Assembly (NCBI RefSeq): GCF_016920785.2
Contig: NW_024609846.1
Span: forward strand, 107,994,831 to 108,058,830
DNA from: Ixodes scapularis
Lineage: Eukaryota; Arthropoda; Arachnida; Ixodida; Ixodidae
DNA length: 64,000 bases
Direction of reading: 5' to 3'
The notes below the pieces were generated by a model. It saw only the letters and a program-made list of their open reading frames with translations, ran no database searches and had not been told where the DNA came from. Made by a program: the position numbers and the translations under genes. Of this stretch, positions 1-11,487 are shown one piece after another (the stretch's first letter is position 1; every line of letters starts with the position of its first letter).

Positions 1-125
1 ATATTTAACGTATCTTAGGAAATACAATTTCTGGTTTCGGTTTCGCGGTCTCGAATTTTCGCCGCGAGAGGTTTCCAGTATGGATGCCGCGAACTTTCTT
101 CGATTCGACGTTTCGATGATCGAAT

Positions 126-454
126 CAAGCGGTTTCGAAAGGTTCGAAAAATTTCGAATTTTCGATCATTCCATATCGAGAAATTCGACGGAAGTCTAAT
201 TGTTGAACTTATTAAACTAAGAAGTTCGACGCGTTTCGAATTTTCGAACTTATTACGCTGCAAAATTCGATGCTTTTTAAACTTTCAAACTTGATAGACT
301 AAAAAATTCTATGATTTTCGAACTTTCGAACTTTTTGCACTAAAAAGTCGGAAGCTTTTCAAACTTTCGAACATCCTACGCTAAGAAAATCGATAATTTT
401 CGAACTTTCAAACTTATGAATCTAAAAAATTCGAAGATTGTCGAACTCTCGATT
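126..454. repeat. 41-bp tandem satellite, block A
   Basis: Units start at 126, 167, 208, 249, 290, 331, 372 and 413, spaced exactly 41 bp. Each has the plan CTTATNNNACTAAAAAATTCG followed by a stretch rich in TTTCGAACTTTCGAA. Units are quite diverged, so this is an old array. Degenerate TTCGAA-rich sequence continues to about 520 and upstream to the window edge. Open frames here on either strand come from the repeat and are not genes. Confidence 0.85.
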
Positions 455-520
455 CCTGAAAAGTGAAAAATTCGACGAACGTCGAGCTTGTATTGTAAAA
501 GTTCGAAGTTCGTCGAGCCT

Positions 521-1384
521 CGAAAGAACGGCGGGCGGTTTCATTTGGATTCAAGCAGTGAGTTACATTCGTAATTTTTTTTTTCGCTATTTTACTTGGG
601 GTGCCGCATTCCTTGCGAAAGACAATGCCGTTTATTTCAATCATCTGGCATGCTTGGTTTTAGAAAAATAGATTCCCGAAGGAGCGGGGAAGGACGACGG
701 GTTTTTGACAATTGTCGTTTGTGCCATATTTGAAGCGCGCTATAGCCGAAGCTATTTATGATAGAGATGTAAAACGTTTTAAGAATTATCTATATATAGC
801 CTAGGTGAGTGTCGTCTTACGATATGATTATTGTTGTTCAAGACGAGTTTCGAATGAATATCCAAAACATGTACCTACGGACAATTATGCCCTAAACTTG
901 GTATTTTTTTTCGCCTACATTGTTTGGGTGTCGCATTTAAATTAACACCAGAGACAGCACATATCATTACCATCTGCAGAATACAAAATAATGTATTTAT
1001 TGTTCTTTTATTAACGTTGAGGAATAAATTTACTCATGGGGGAAGATTTCTAAAATTGTTCAAGTTGAGCGCGTCATAGAAACAAAATATATATTTTTTC
1101 TCATTTTACGTTCTTGGGACCTGTTTCTTTTGGCCTGTACACATTTTGGTAGGAGAGACTTGTTTCATAGTTCTGGGCCTTTGAATATGCAAGAATAGAA
1201 CACTTCCGGCGGGTTCTTGATAGTTTTTTTTTCTCTGCAGCTATTCATTTTTGCATTTATTGTTATGTTTATTTATTGATTATTTTTTACCAATGGGACA
1301 GTTATTTAGGTCGAAAAGACATAGCTTTGAACTTTCGAGCCACCGAGCATGTGACGAGTAGTGCCTCCTGACAACGAGTTTCTA
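521..1384. other. no gene seen
   Basis: AT-rich DNA with stop codons in all frames, no splice-framed conserved peptide and no clear repeat structure. I see nothing assignable. Confidence 0.5.
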
Positions 1385-1573
1385 AAGGCTTGTTCACACA
1401 TGCAGCGGAGCGCTACAAGCATAGGGCTGACCTCGTGCTAAGCAGGTGCCGACGGGAGCGTTCACCAGCTTTGTATCGCACCGTCAAAACTGTTGCTCAT
1501 GGCATACGATAACTACCTGACGGCACGTGAGCAGCGTTACATCAGCGCTTCGCTGCATGTGAGAACCGGCCTT
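1385..1573. mobile_element. MITE with TTCACACATGC-type inverted ends (copy 1)
   Basis: The left end reads AAGGCTTGTTCACACATGCAG and the right end is its near-perfect inverse (CTGCATGTGAGAACCGGCCTT), giving about 27 bp of terminal inverted repeat that includes AGCGCT. The element is 189 bp with no coding capacity. Two more elements with related ends are at 3313 and 40989. No clear target-site duplication was found, so the superfamily is not assigned. Confidence 0.65.
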
Positions 1574-1738
1574 AACAATGACCATCTAGGCAATCTTTTA
1601 TGCAGTGAAGAGCGACAGTAGCTATACATATGCATAAATAATCTAAGATTAAAATAAGCTCGACCATGCTCTCTTTCCCCGTATTGTTTTCTTCGAAGTC
1701 CGAAATATCTGGGAGGGGGGCGGGGGAGAGACTGGAGC

Positions 1739-1779
1739 CCCCCCCCCCCCTTCCCCCGCCCCCCCCCCCCCCCCCCCCG
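1739..1779. repeat. poly-C tract
   Basis: Two runs of cytosine (about 10 and 17 bases) separated by TTCCCCCG. Similar C or G runs are at 12886, 54131, 54567 and 62222. Open frames across them give only proline/glycine low-complexity peptides. Confidence 0.9.
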
Positions 1780-1916
1780 CTTTTCCTCTTCCGACGCCAC
1801 TGGTATGGTATAACGCTCCTCGACCTTAAGTTGCGTCAGCTTCTGTGCTCTTTGCTCGGCGTTTCTTCCGCCCCAGAAAATAAACCTCCAAAGCAATCAC
1901 AAACAAAAAATTGTCA

Positions 1917-2212
1917 AGGTGCAGGCGAGTTGGTGTATGTTGATCATGATGAAAAATCCCGAGACTGGGAGTGAAATTGGAAAGAAATAGTGTAAGAAGA
2001 AAGAAAAAAAAAGGGGACAGGACAAAGTCTCAAACTCAGTTGAGTTGAGTTTGAGACTTTATTCCTAAACTGAGTTTTCAGCTGAGTTGAGTTTGAGACG
2101 TTGTCCTGAGCTGAGTTTGAGACGTTGTCCTGTCCCCTTTTTTCTGTCTTCTTACACTTTTTTTTTAAATTTAATTCCCAGTCTCAGGATTTTGCATCAT
2201 GTACAAACTATA
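1917..2212. mobile_element. foldback MITE, GCAGGCGAG family (copy 1)
   Basis: Two long arms mirror each other: GAGACTGGGA, TGTAAGAAG and GGGGACAGGACAA on the left return inverted on the right as TTGTCCTGTCCCC, CTTCTTACA and TCCCAGTCTC. The centre contains repeated GTTTGAGAC and CTGAGTTGAG. The left edge GGTGCAGGCGAGTTGGT recurs almost unchanged at the edge of the copy at 22903. Non-coding. Confidence 0.65.
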
Positions 2213-2639
2213 CTTACTATATGCCAGTTTCACTCGGGCGGCGTTCGATCGGATTACTTCCAGCGTGCAAGGGGGTAGGTTGGCAGTTTGCCAAATCACT
2301 TGAAGGTTTTCTGAACCTCAACCACCTGCCTGCCCCTGGCCGTTTCGAACTTGATGAGTATAGTTAAACAGTGCGTTCGTAGGATCACTACTTCGTAATG
2401 CACGGTAATGAACCACCCCGGGCTGGCGGTCACAATTACTGATCTATTGTTACACGTCACTGCACTGGCAAATATTCCAGCACATCCGGGGAACTCGTCG
2501 TCTCATTCAATTGCCTGACCAGCTCCGCGCAGTCTAAATATCACACCCGAACTTTTCTAAACCTGATTTCGTGAAAACGTTATTTGAAACTGAAACTGTG
2601 GCGGAACATAAAAACCGGACTTCGAATTTTGCGCACTTG

Positions 2640-3060
2640 GTCTTAAAGAAATCAGAAACCTTCTAAGTTTTTTTTTTTTTTTTTTTTTTCGAATTTAGCA
2701 TTAAAAGAGAATCGAAACCTTCGACCTTTTCGAACTTTATGTAGAAAGAAATTCGAATCTTCAAATTTATCGACCTTTATGTCGTTAAAAATTCGAAACG
2801 TTCGAAATTTTCGAATTTCAAATTAGGGAAGTTCGAAATCTTCGAATTTATCAAACCTCAAGTAAACAAATATTCGAAATAATGGAACCCGAACTTTTAG
2901 AAACCGTGAAAGCTTCGAACTTTTCGACTTCGAAACCCCACGATTTTTGAAAGTTGCGAATTTTTCGATTCGAACTTCCCTACGCTCGAAAATATCGAAA
3001 CTTGTTGAAATCGAAAATCAGTTTGGTTGAAAAATATCGAAACCTTTCGATTTCGAACCT
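2640..3060. repeat. 41-bp satellite, block B
   Basis: Same TTCGAA-rich repeat as block A, with units of about 40 bp (CTTTATGTNGNNAAAAATTCG at 2735 and 2775) and the same strand orientation. More diverged than block A and ending near GAACCTAGGG at 3060. The two blocks flank about 2.2 kb containing two MITEs. Confidence 0.7.
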
Positions 3061-3312
3061 AGGGTGGTTCGCGGCATCCCTAGTTTCCAGATACTCCGTC
3101 GCTCCGTCGGCTCCGATGTGCATGGCGACGCCCAGGACGGGTATCGTCCACGCCGTGCTACGCACTTCGACCTGCTGTTAAAAAGGTAAGCAGTACTTTG
3201 CTCTGAAATATGTTAATTTTGAATTTTTACAAGTTCTGGATTCCATAGCGCTGACGTATTTTACCCTGAAACGTATGAAAGTCGGGGACAAAAAGTGCAT
3301 AGCAGATATGCG

Positions 3313-3783
3313 AAGGCTCTTTCACATGCTGCGGTTCTCGCCCGAAATCGGTGCGATTTCTAGTAAATGTGCGATTAAAATCGCAGCCGCACTGTCGCAG
3401 CGGCTCTGCAACTGGTTTCCACCAAGTTGGTATTTTGCCGCAGAGCCGGTGCGATCACTTTCTCGTCAGTCAGCCGTTCATTAGCAGCTATCGTCCGCGA
3501 AAATAAATGTAGGCACATAAAAGCTTCTGGTTTAAAGCTTCATTATTAGAAATTTCTGGTTACATATTGCATTCCTAAAACATGTATGCTTATTAAGACG
3601 TTTTTGTTGTATTTTAGACAAGGTCAAACGCGTCGCGTCCGTGTCCGAAGCGCCGGCCGCTCCGACAGAAATCGCGCGGTTCTTGAAGCGTGTGAAACCA
3701 AACTTTGCGATCGCACTCGCTGCATCGGCTGTCGCACCGATATTTTTTTTTTTGCGCACAGTCGTTGCATGTGAAACTGGCTT
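3313..3783. mobile_element. MITE with TTCACATGC-type inverted ends (copy 2)
   Basis: Left end AAGGCTCTTTCACATGCTGC and a block ATCGGTGCGA about 30 bp inside it are mirrored at the right end by TATCGGTGCGAC and GCATGTGAAACTGGCTTA in inverted form. That gives about 50 bp of imperfect terminal inverted repeat. The 471-bp interior is GC-rich and non-coding. It shares the end motif with the MITEs at 1385 and 40989 but has a different interior. Confidence 0.6.
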
Positions 3784-4129
3784 AAGAGAGGAGTCGTAGT
3801 AGCTCTGTTATTTCTGTGGTGTTCCCTTCCGCGCTTAGATTTGTCAGTGCTTCAGTAGTTTAAAGCCGATACATGTTTAGCCAGGTAAATAGGTTGGGCG
3901 ATACTTTAGGGGCGGGCGTTCACTCTGAATTTTACATACCTGTGCACGAGGAATCGGCTGTAATTGTCGGGAGAAAGCTTCCTGTTTGGCGTGGTTTAGT
4001 ACATCCCTGTTGCCCTGTTTACTGATGGAATTTGACGTGGTGCTCTTTTCTTTTACGCTTCGTATTCTACTGCTGCCCGAAGGAAATTCCATCGGGATCT
4101 TTCTACCAGACACAGTGTCGCGATCGTCC

Positions 4130-4508
4130 CTGTGTGGTTTTGATATCAGAAAGTGGAACAGTGTCCGATGCGGGATCTAGTGATAGTGAAGTGAGTGACA
4201 GTGACCAGGAGAACTTGCCAACGAAGGGCCTTACAACAGAACTTCCAAGCGATAACGAAACTGAAGGCAGAACGCCCGCCTGTTCACTTGTGTCAACGTC
4301 AAGAAAGAAGCAAGCGTCACCGCCGCAAGCTTTTGACTGGGGAAAGGAAGACCGGTGTTTTGTGGAGCCTGCGGAACCCATGTTTACGGCCTCTGATGAT
4401 AGCAAATGCCAACTGAAATATTTTCAAGTATTCATTGATGACAAGCTGCTGACGATTGTTGACGAGACAAACCTGTATTCTTTGAATCAGGCTGTTGCAT
4501 ATAGGTAA
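4130..4508 (+). pseudogene. piggyBac-like transposase N-terminal fragment
   Basis: An open frame carries an acidic, serine-rich leader (SDSEVSDSDQENLP) and then the stretch YFQVFIDDKLL-TIVDETNLYS. This matches the start of the DDE_Tnp_1_7 domain of piggyBac transposases, where a conserved YF-F-DD-L-I-ETN-YA pattern lies before the catalytic core. The frame stops right after this (NQAVAYR), and no downstream catalytic Asp motifs are visible, so this is a truncated remnant. No TTAA-flanked ends could be paired with it. The family call rests on the ETN motif, the spacing and the acidic leader. A domesticated gene exon is possible but less likely, given that the frame ends in a stop rather than at a clear donor. 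Confidence 0.6.
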
Positions 4509-4689
4509 ACGTTTGTTACACTGTGCCAACATGCTTACGCAAAGTACATATTATTCGAACTGAATCGTTGCATCGCCCCTTCAATTAAGCACCTTATAAA
4601 ATAAAATGTGGTGTTTGAGCTCTATACATCTTATTAAATTTTACAAGAAAACATGTTTTTATTCAACACCAGACATATATCCGTGATGT

Positions 4690-5020
4690 GTGCTGATCAG
4701 AGGCACCCTGGTGTGCGTGTCGGGCCAATTTAGTGTACCATGGTGTGCACATTAGACTGGTCTGATGTGGAATAGTGTGCACATCAAGCCATTCTAGTGT
4801 GCTGTAGTCTGCACATCAGACCAGCCGAGTGTGTTTTGGTGTGCACAACAGGCCACAATAGGATGATGTGACGGGCACACCAAACCAGCCTAACGTGTTC
4901 TGGTGGGGTCACCAGAACACATTAGGCTGGTCTGATGTGCGCACCAGAACACACCAGGCCGCTCTGATGTTTACAACAGAAAACACTAGGACACACCAAA
5001 CCGGTCCGGTGGATTTTTCA
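4690..5020. repeat. minisatellite of TGTGCACATCAGACC units
   Basis: Repeated variants of GTGTGCACATCAGACCAGCC and AGTGTGTTCTGGTG alternate in both orientations, with an approximate period of 35-40 bp. For example, CCTAACGTGTTCTGGTG at 4890 is followed by CACCAGAACACATTAGG at 4911, making a local palindrome. It abuts the Gypsy fragment that begins near 5028. Confidence 0.75.
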
Positions 5021-5027
5021 ATGGGGC

Positions 5028-5950
5028 GTCGACTTTACGCTGTGACGAAAAAAGGCGTGTACCCACTTCCGCGTGCTGACGACGCATAGGACCGGCTGCG
5101 CCACTCACGGTAATTTTTGTCAAGAGACCTGAAAAGTGTCTAATGTGTGATCGAAGTCGTCTAACGGGACTGCGAGAAAACTGCCCTGGTTCCACCGGAT
5201 AGACTATACGCGTTTAAGGTGATGCCTTTTGGACTATGTAGTACAGCACCAGCGACGTTCCAGCGGGTCATGGACACCTTGCTGGCAGGTCTGAAATGGC
5301 AAGGTTGCCTTGTATACCTCGACGGCGTCGTAGGTTTTTCGCACAAATTAGACGACCATTCGAAAGACTTCGGGACTTGTATCAGGCCGTCAAGACCGCT
5401 GTACGCGCTCCAATACCGACGAAATGGCGGTTCGCCTATTGGTGAATTGAAGTTTCTAGGCCACGCGGTGAGCAACGAAGGCGTTCGTCAGGACCCTGAG
5501 AAGATGCGCGCCGTAGCTGCATTTTTACTGGCGCTGGACAAGAAGGCTGTAAGAAGATTCCTGGTATATTGTGCCTGCCATAGGAGAGAGCTTTGTCCGG
5601 AATTTCGCCAAGCTGTAAGCGCCACTGACGCACTTCATGAAGGACGCCGTAAGATTCCAGTGAACAGAAGAGCAACAGTGGACATTCGACCAAATGAAAC
5701 GACACCTTCAAACCCCTCCTGTACTTGGCCTTTTCGATCAGTTTGCAGAAACAGAAATCCGCACCGACGCCAGTAATACCGGACTTGGTACCGTGCAGAT
5801 CCAAAGGGAGGAATGCCTACGCCTGTAGGTCGCTCTCTAGGGCAGAAAGCAATTTCTCAACGACCTCGAAGGAATGCCTTGCCGTCATCTGGACGGTAAC
5901 AAAGTTCATCCCGTACTTGTACGCGAGTCCGTTTCGGTTCCGTCAATTGG
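5028..5950 (+). pseudogene. Ty3/Gypsy RT-RNase H fragment, third copy of the 57.6-kb family
   Basis: The frames from 5028 align with the reverse transcriptase and RNase H of the element at 57.6 kb. The shared stretches include KKGVYPLPR, FKVMPFGLC, APATFQRVMDTLLAGLKWQ, LKFLGHAVSNEGV and KECLAVIWTVTKF. The polymerase site that reads YLDD in the better copy is YLDG here, so a catalytic Asp is lost. Several frameshifts (near 5100, 5230 and 5430) and internal deletions break the frame. Both ends are cut: it starts inside RT and stops in RNase H near 5950. No LTR, gag or integrase is attached. It is a dead fragment. Confidence 0.85.
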
Positions 5951-5959
5951 GATAACCGG

Positions 5960-8900
5960 TTGTGAGTATATAAAAATATATATATTTGTTATATTACAAC
6001 GACACTATAGCCATAATAATGTTTGACTATTATATCTCAAAATGTTACTGACGTTTCTTTATTCGTCAGATAGAGGGGTAACTCACCTTAAAACAAAACT
6101 ATACGAAAATTTCAGTGCAATATAACAATATTAGGACCAGACTAGAACGTAAACCGTTACAGATAATGAAATTAGTTGTAGTCCGGTACATTTTTCAGTA
6201 GTTTTGAAAGTTAATATTTATATATTTTTTACAGTCACTGTAACGTAATTTTTTACTTATGAAAATAAAGTAACCATTGTAACTCGTTACATTTCGTTTT
6301 TATCCACAGAGAATTGAAAAGGAGAATTGTAAAACCAAACAAAAATCGATATTTTTTTTTTGTATGAGCTTAATTGTAATCACATAGCCGCCTGCACTTT
6401 ACGAAATGCAGTGCCTGGCAGTCCTCTTCAAATGCGGAAAGCCTTTCTTCATGTCGCCTAACACTTCCGTTATTTCTTTTTTGTGATCTGGTTGTTTGCT
6501 AAATGCAGCTTGCTCGTCCGCGTCGATGGCACAAGCACACTTATAGAAGGAATTGGACTCTCGGTGGAAAAAATATAAGAGAAGCTCGGTAGGTCAAGAT
6601 TTTTACTTCTAACAAGAACAAAAACAAAACAAAATGTCGAAGTGCATGTTCTTTGATCTATCAGATGGGTGCGCGCCTGTTTTTTTATTTTTGTTTTGTT
6701 TGTTCGTTAACTCTTTTTTTTTTTTTGCTTTCTTAGATACGAGGACGAGAACACCAAAAAATTGCGCGCCATGCAAGAGCTCGAGATAGTTAACAATGCC
6801 CTTTTTGGTTGTAGTGACTACGGCAGGTAGTGTGTCACAACAGGAGAGGACGGCTCAGTCATCTGCTGAAATAAAATTTCACGCAAAAATTGACTGAAAA
6901 CGATGTGACAGTAACTGGCATGCTGCTCAAAAATTATAAAAACAGCTCTTATCATTTGGAAATAGGTATATTTATTTTAATTCTGTGTTGTTCTCCACCT
7001 ATTCCTCTAAAAGCTCGGGGGTGCCCACATTGCTGTCACCCTTTTCGTGCGCCAGCTTTTTGTGAGCAGATAAAAATGGAGAGGTTCTTTATTGTTGACG
7101 CTTTTCTAGAAATTAGGGCACGGTGTCGGTAAAACGAGCTGTTTGACGGGGAACAATTTCCTTGTATTTCATTATCTTTAATCAAAATAAAAAGATTATA
7201 TATATATATATATATATATGACGTCAGCTTTTTAAAATGTTTAGCAACAATGTTACAAAGTACATTCCAGACTTGGCTGTCGTTGGCTGTTGCCGCGTCG
7301 CAGCGCGTTGCCGTTGCCTCACCTGACATTTACCTAAAGAGCACAGAGATGTAGTGCGGCAGACCCGTGCTACATCCGTTTTGGACCGCGTGCTGGCATT
7401 CTATTTTTGTTTACCCTAGGACGTAAGGTTAAAGTAATGCCCTGAAGGCAGGGGGTTGCTCTTTGAAGCAACGGTTACTTACTTCTATGGGAGAGTAATT
7501 GTAACAGTGACGAGTTAAAATTTAGCCTTAGGTAATTTTAAATCTAATTCCCTAGTTTTATTTAGTAACCTGTACAAGTCTGATTAAGACAAAAGAACAA
7601 CAAACAACCAGCGCAAGTATCGCCACATCAACCGTATCTTCGGCATTATACGGAAAATTAAGTACGGTGGCATTGCCGGTCTGTGACGAGACTCTAAAAC
7701 ATGTGCTCAAATATTCGTTAGTGTGATATTTGAGCGGCGGGGGTACTGAGGCGTTCGTGACCGAATTAGCATCACACGAGTTTGAAAGGTGGTACGTTAT
7801 TAAAATTACGGTGGTTTATTATTATTATTATTTTTTTTTTTAGTTTTACGAGACGTTTTATCTGGAAGGTTAAGGCTGGCGCATATATAAAAAGGAGCGT
7901 AGGGCCCTGTTTCGGGTCAGTCTCCCTTCTCTCGCAAGATTTAGGTACACGTTTTGTATAAGGTACTGTGACGAGTTCATGTTTTTGTTGAATTTTGCAT
8001 TCATGCACATTTTTTTAGTGACAATAGGTTATTGAATGCCAACATTTGTTTCCCTCTGCACGCGTTTTGCACTATATTACGCATGAGTGAATCTCGCATC
8101 TCCTAAATGCAATTGAGGCTTAGCAAATTTTATATAATTTAATGTAAACCAATGCACGGACATAGAAACACTTGTTATTTTTATAAGTGTAGCTCAATTG
8201 ACCTTATTTCTAATAGATATTTATGATTGTAAAAACATGGAATTTTTGTTGGGAAAGTAATCACAAACCTCACCACGGATCTTCCACGATCTGGTTGAAA
8301 TCTTTTGCTCCACTACGCTGTCTTCCCGACGTGAAGAATTCTTAGAACAACAGCAAACAAACAAAACGGTCATTTTTGTTGAGAAGGTACGACACCCGAC
8401 CTTTTTAAGAAGAAAGCTCTAGAGGAAACAATGGAAACGCTCGCCCACAGATATTATCTTGAGCGTTGAATTTCTCTACATTCGTGTAAGCGTATGTCGG
8501 CTGACGATGTGCTGGCCTGGGCTCTAGCTGCGTGTTGCCTTATTCCGCCAGATTTGTGGGCGATCCTGTAGCATGGTCCTTGTCTTCATTTTGTTGAAGA
8601 CCAAAAATGACAAGAAGGATGATGTCCGGCGCTGCTTTTCTGCTAAAGTGGCTACATTGTCTGTTTGCTATTTCTGACTCAAAGGTGGAATAGGCCATTT
8701 GTGAAAACTACAAGATGCCTCGCGTGATGTCCAGCACGCGTCTCTTTATTTGTCTGTGCGCATATTCCACCTGGCACTGTGGAGAGCGAGAGAAATAAAG
8801 AAGGTAGCTCAGGATAGGAAGGGAGAGATTCAAAATATCGAAAATAAAACGACGAATTATCGAAATGCCAAAAATCTAAACATCGTAAAATTTAAGAAAA

Positions 8901-9500
8901 AAACAGAAAAAAGCAACACAAAATTATTTGACAGAAAGTTAAAAAAAAATTTAATTGTCCTAACAGTAGAGCACGAAATATTAAAAATTGCAATATATGA
9001 CGTTGAATACCAACCCCCCCGGTTCACTTGAGAAGCCAAAAGACACATTTTATGTTCTGTCACATAAGATTGGAATTGCTTGTTTATTGCGGTTCAAACT
9101 GATAGATTGCGTGTCATTCCTCGCCGAAAAATCCAGGACGTCTACTTTGTGAAAGTTTTCGTTTATCGTTTCCCAGCTTAGTTGTGTCTTGTGAGAAGAG
9201 TGGTTTCAAAAATGTGTACACCTCTCACGCTCGCACTTTAATTGGCTGGACCGAAAAAGTGACAAGCTGCTTCACCGTGACAGCGAAACTATCCAAATCA
9301 CTTTTTTAGTGCGCTGACACTCCTTACTTCTGTACTCTATTCTATAATGAAAGGGATTGGTGGAACATGCAACCATGCACTTTCGACGACGGCAGATGTG
9401 TCTGATTTGCCTTGATTGCTGCAAATTCAAAGTTCGTTATCGGAATCTTCGAGTTTAATGCAAGTCCTAGGCCTTCAGAGGAATTAGGCACTTCTTTGAA
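5960..9500. other. AT-rich DNA without recognisable genes
   Basis: About 3.5 kb with no coherent coding frame. It contains a (TA)n run at 7197-7219 and two stretches with GTAAC/GTTAC words (6150-6300 and 7430-7520) that vaguely recall the subterminal repeats of the hAT element at 9948. No matching ends were found. Nothing else assignable. Confidence 0.5.
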
Positions 9501-9947
9501 GAGGACCTCGTGAGCACGTCACTCCTCTGGAATGCGCAGACCGGCGAGACGCGCTTTGCGGCGGCGGCTCCGGCGCCGCCAGCTGTGCGCCGTGTGACGT
9601 CACTGCTCCTTGCGCATGCGCAGCACGGCTCTTTGGGTGCCACGCGAAACTGCTCAACCTGGGCCAGCGTAGCTCACGCTACAAAACATGAATTGTGTGC
9701 ATCTGTTCGATGAGTGGCGACGTGATTCTAACATTCATCAACCACATTGTAGCCCCGCAGGGGGCACCTGTGAAAGCAGGTGTGTGATAAGTGACGTCAC
9801 CACGGGCCCCAAGCCAGCCGGTTCGCCCACCCACGTTTGGCTGTGCGTGGCTTTCCCGTGTCCGGGGAAGAGGACATCCTGGTGGTTGAGTCGAGCCCGG
9901 GGTAGGTTAGGACGCTTCGGTGCCCCCCGGGTGAGGCAATACACCAC

Positions 9948-11211
9948 CAGTCTTGGGTAAGTTACTTTTAAAAAGTAATTCGTTACAGTTACAGTTACTT
10001 TCTGAAAAAAGTAGCGAAGTTACCGTAACAGTTACCGCAATAAAAAAGTAACTCGTTACAGTTACAGTTACTTTTAAAAAGTAACGACGTTACTTTTCAG
10101 TTACATTTTTATAACAAAAAATTAGGAAAAACTAGAAAACGGTTTTCACTAAGTTTATTCGCATGAAATTAAAAAGTGTGCTTTTTACTTCATATTGTAA
10201 CTTAGCAGCAGTTGCTTCTTGAAATTAGTGTCTGAAAGATTCCCTTGTTTGATAACGAACACGTCCCTGCCCTTGATCAACAGGGGTTCGTCTAACGCGC
10301 TGGATGGGATTGCTGTGTTGTTTCGCCGGAACAGGTTTTTGGTTACCGACTAGGCGTTGAGGCAACAGAGTGTCTTTTTCTGCGGTCACGTTGTTGGTAA
10401 CCGCCTCCACCACAGCAAAATACTCTCTGTACGCCGGCCATGGTAGTTCTTCTTTGTTCTTATCAACATCCCTATCCTTGGTAGCACTAGCACATTGCTG
10501 GCTCGTTGACGGTTGCGCTGGGTTCATAGAGTCCCTGGACATATTTCAGTTCGTACCCGGCAAGCCAGAAACAAACCCCGCGCAAACAGCAAAAAATTTT
10601 GCCTCGACTGTTGATACTACGCCGGAGTAGTGGCGCAAATCAAAATACGAAACATGCGTAGTGCGGAGTGGCGGCGCTAATCAAAATACGAAACATTCGC
10701 ACTGCATTCCGCGTGTATTGTTCTTTCACGTTTGATTCACCCGATTAAAAAGCGTTCGCGCAGAAAAAAGAAAAACCGCAAAAGAGATAGTTCTTCAAGG
10801 TACCAAGATGTAAGTGTTCACACACAAAGTATACGCGCGTGCTAAAGATAACTACATTGTTTTTTTTAACCAAATCTACACGTGGCTATATTCGGGTCGT
10901 GACTGGCGAGAAAGAGCGTACTCACAAGTTTGTGTAAAAAATAACTTGACACTCGAAATGTCGGAACAGACAATTTCCAAAGCAAAAAGAATGTCTAAAT
11001 TGTACCCTCGTTCAGTGATATATTATTCATAAAAAACTGGAAAGTAACGACAAAAGTAACGTCGTTACTTTCATCGTTACCTCAGAAAAAGTAATAGAAC
11101 TACAGTTACAAGTTACATTTTCAAAAAGTAACTCGTTACAGTTGCAAGTTACTAAAAAAGTAACGAAATTACAGCAACGCGTTACTAGTAACGCGTTGCT
11201 ACCCAAGACTG
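9948..11211 (-). mobile_element. non-autonomous hAT element, 1264 bp, with perfect 8-bp TSD
   Basis: Ends are CAGTCTTGGGTA (9948-9959) and TACCCAAGACTG (11200-11211), a perfect 12-bp terminal inverted repeat. They are flanked on both sides by TACACCAC (9940-9947 and 11212-11219). An 8-bp duplication is the signature of the hAT superfamily. Inside each end lie 130-170 bp of GTTAC/GTAAC-rich subterminal repeats. The interior holds a short degraded reading frame resembling a hAT N-terminus and a local duplication of AATCAAAATACGAAAC at 10637 and 10678. No transposase catalytic core is present, so it must have been mobilised in trans. Confidence 0.92.
10225..10542 (-). pseudogene. remnant of a hAT transposase N-terminus (degenerate BED-like finger)
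   Basis: A 105-codon frame inside the hAT element. The segment WPAYREYFAVVEAVTNNV, followed by LLPQ and later SNPIQRVRR, resembles the start of hAT transposases. There a BED zinc finger opens with W-x-YF-x-V and is followed by the C-x2-C knuckle and a SNLKKHI-RVH-type helix. The cysteines and histidines expected for zinc binding are missing. The frame ends within 105 codons with no dimerisation or catalytic region. The call is inferred from the pattern and from its position inside a typed hAT element. Confidence 0.4.
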
Positions 11212-11487
11212 TACACCACTTTGGACACCGCTTCCCGTAAACGGGTGTCCTGGCTTGGCCCGACCAGGATGATTCAGTCAGTCGCCATATCTTCTACTAT
11301 CCCCTCTTATCGTTCTCTTTTCTCTGCTCCTCTTTCACACATATTCACCATCTTTGGCAGCAAGGGTTAACCTTGGGTGGCGATAGACCCCGTGTCTGAA
11401 CCCACACTAGGTTATAGTGTCTTGGCAGCACTGATAGCGTAATATCGTCTGCAAAACCGTTATTGGTATGGCGCATTACCTATCCCC

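Noticed and set aside
1537..1896. 119-codon minus-strand frame rich in Gly/Arg
   Set aside because: Produced by the poly-C tract; low complexity with no conserved features.
6150..7520. Second hAT element related to 9948-11211
   Set aside because: Only loose GTAAC/GTTAC words match; no CAGTCTTGGG-type ends and no 8-bp duplication.
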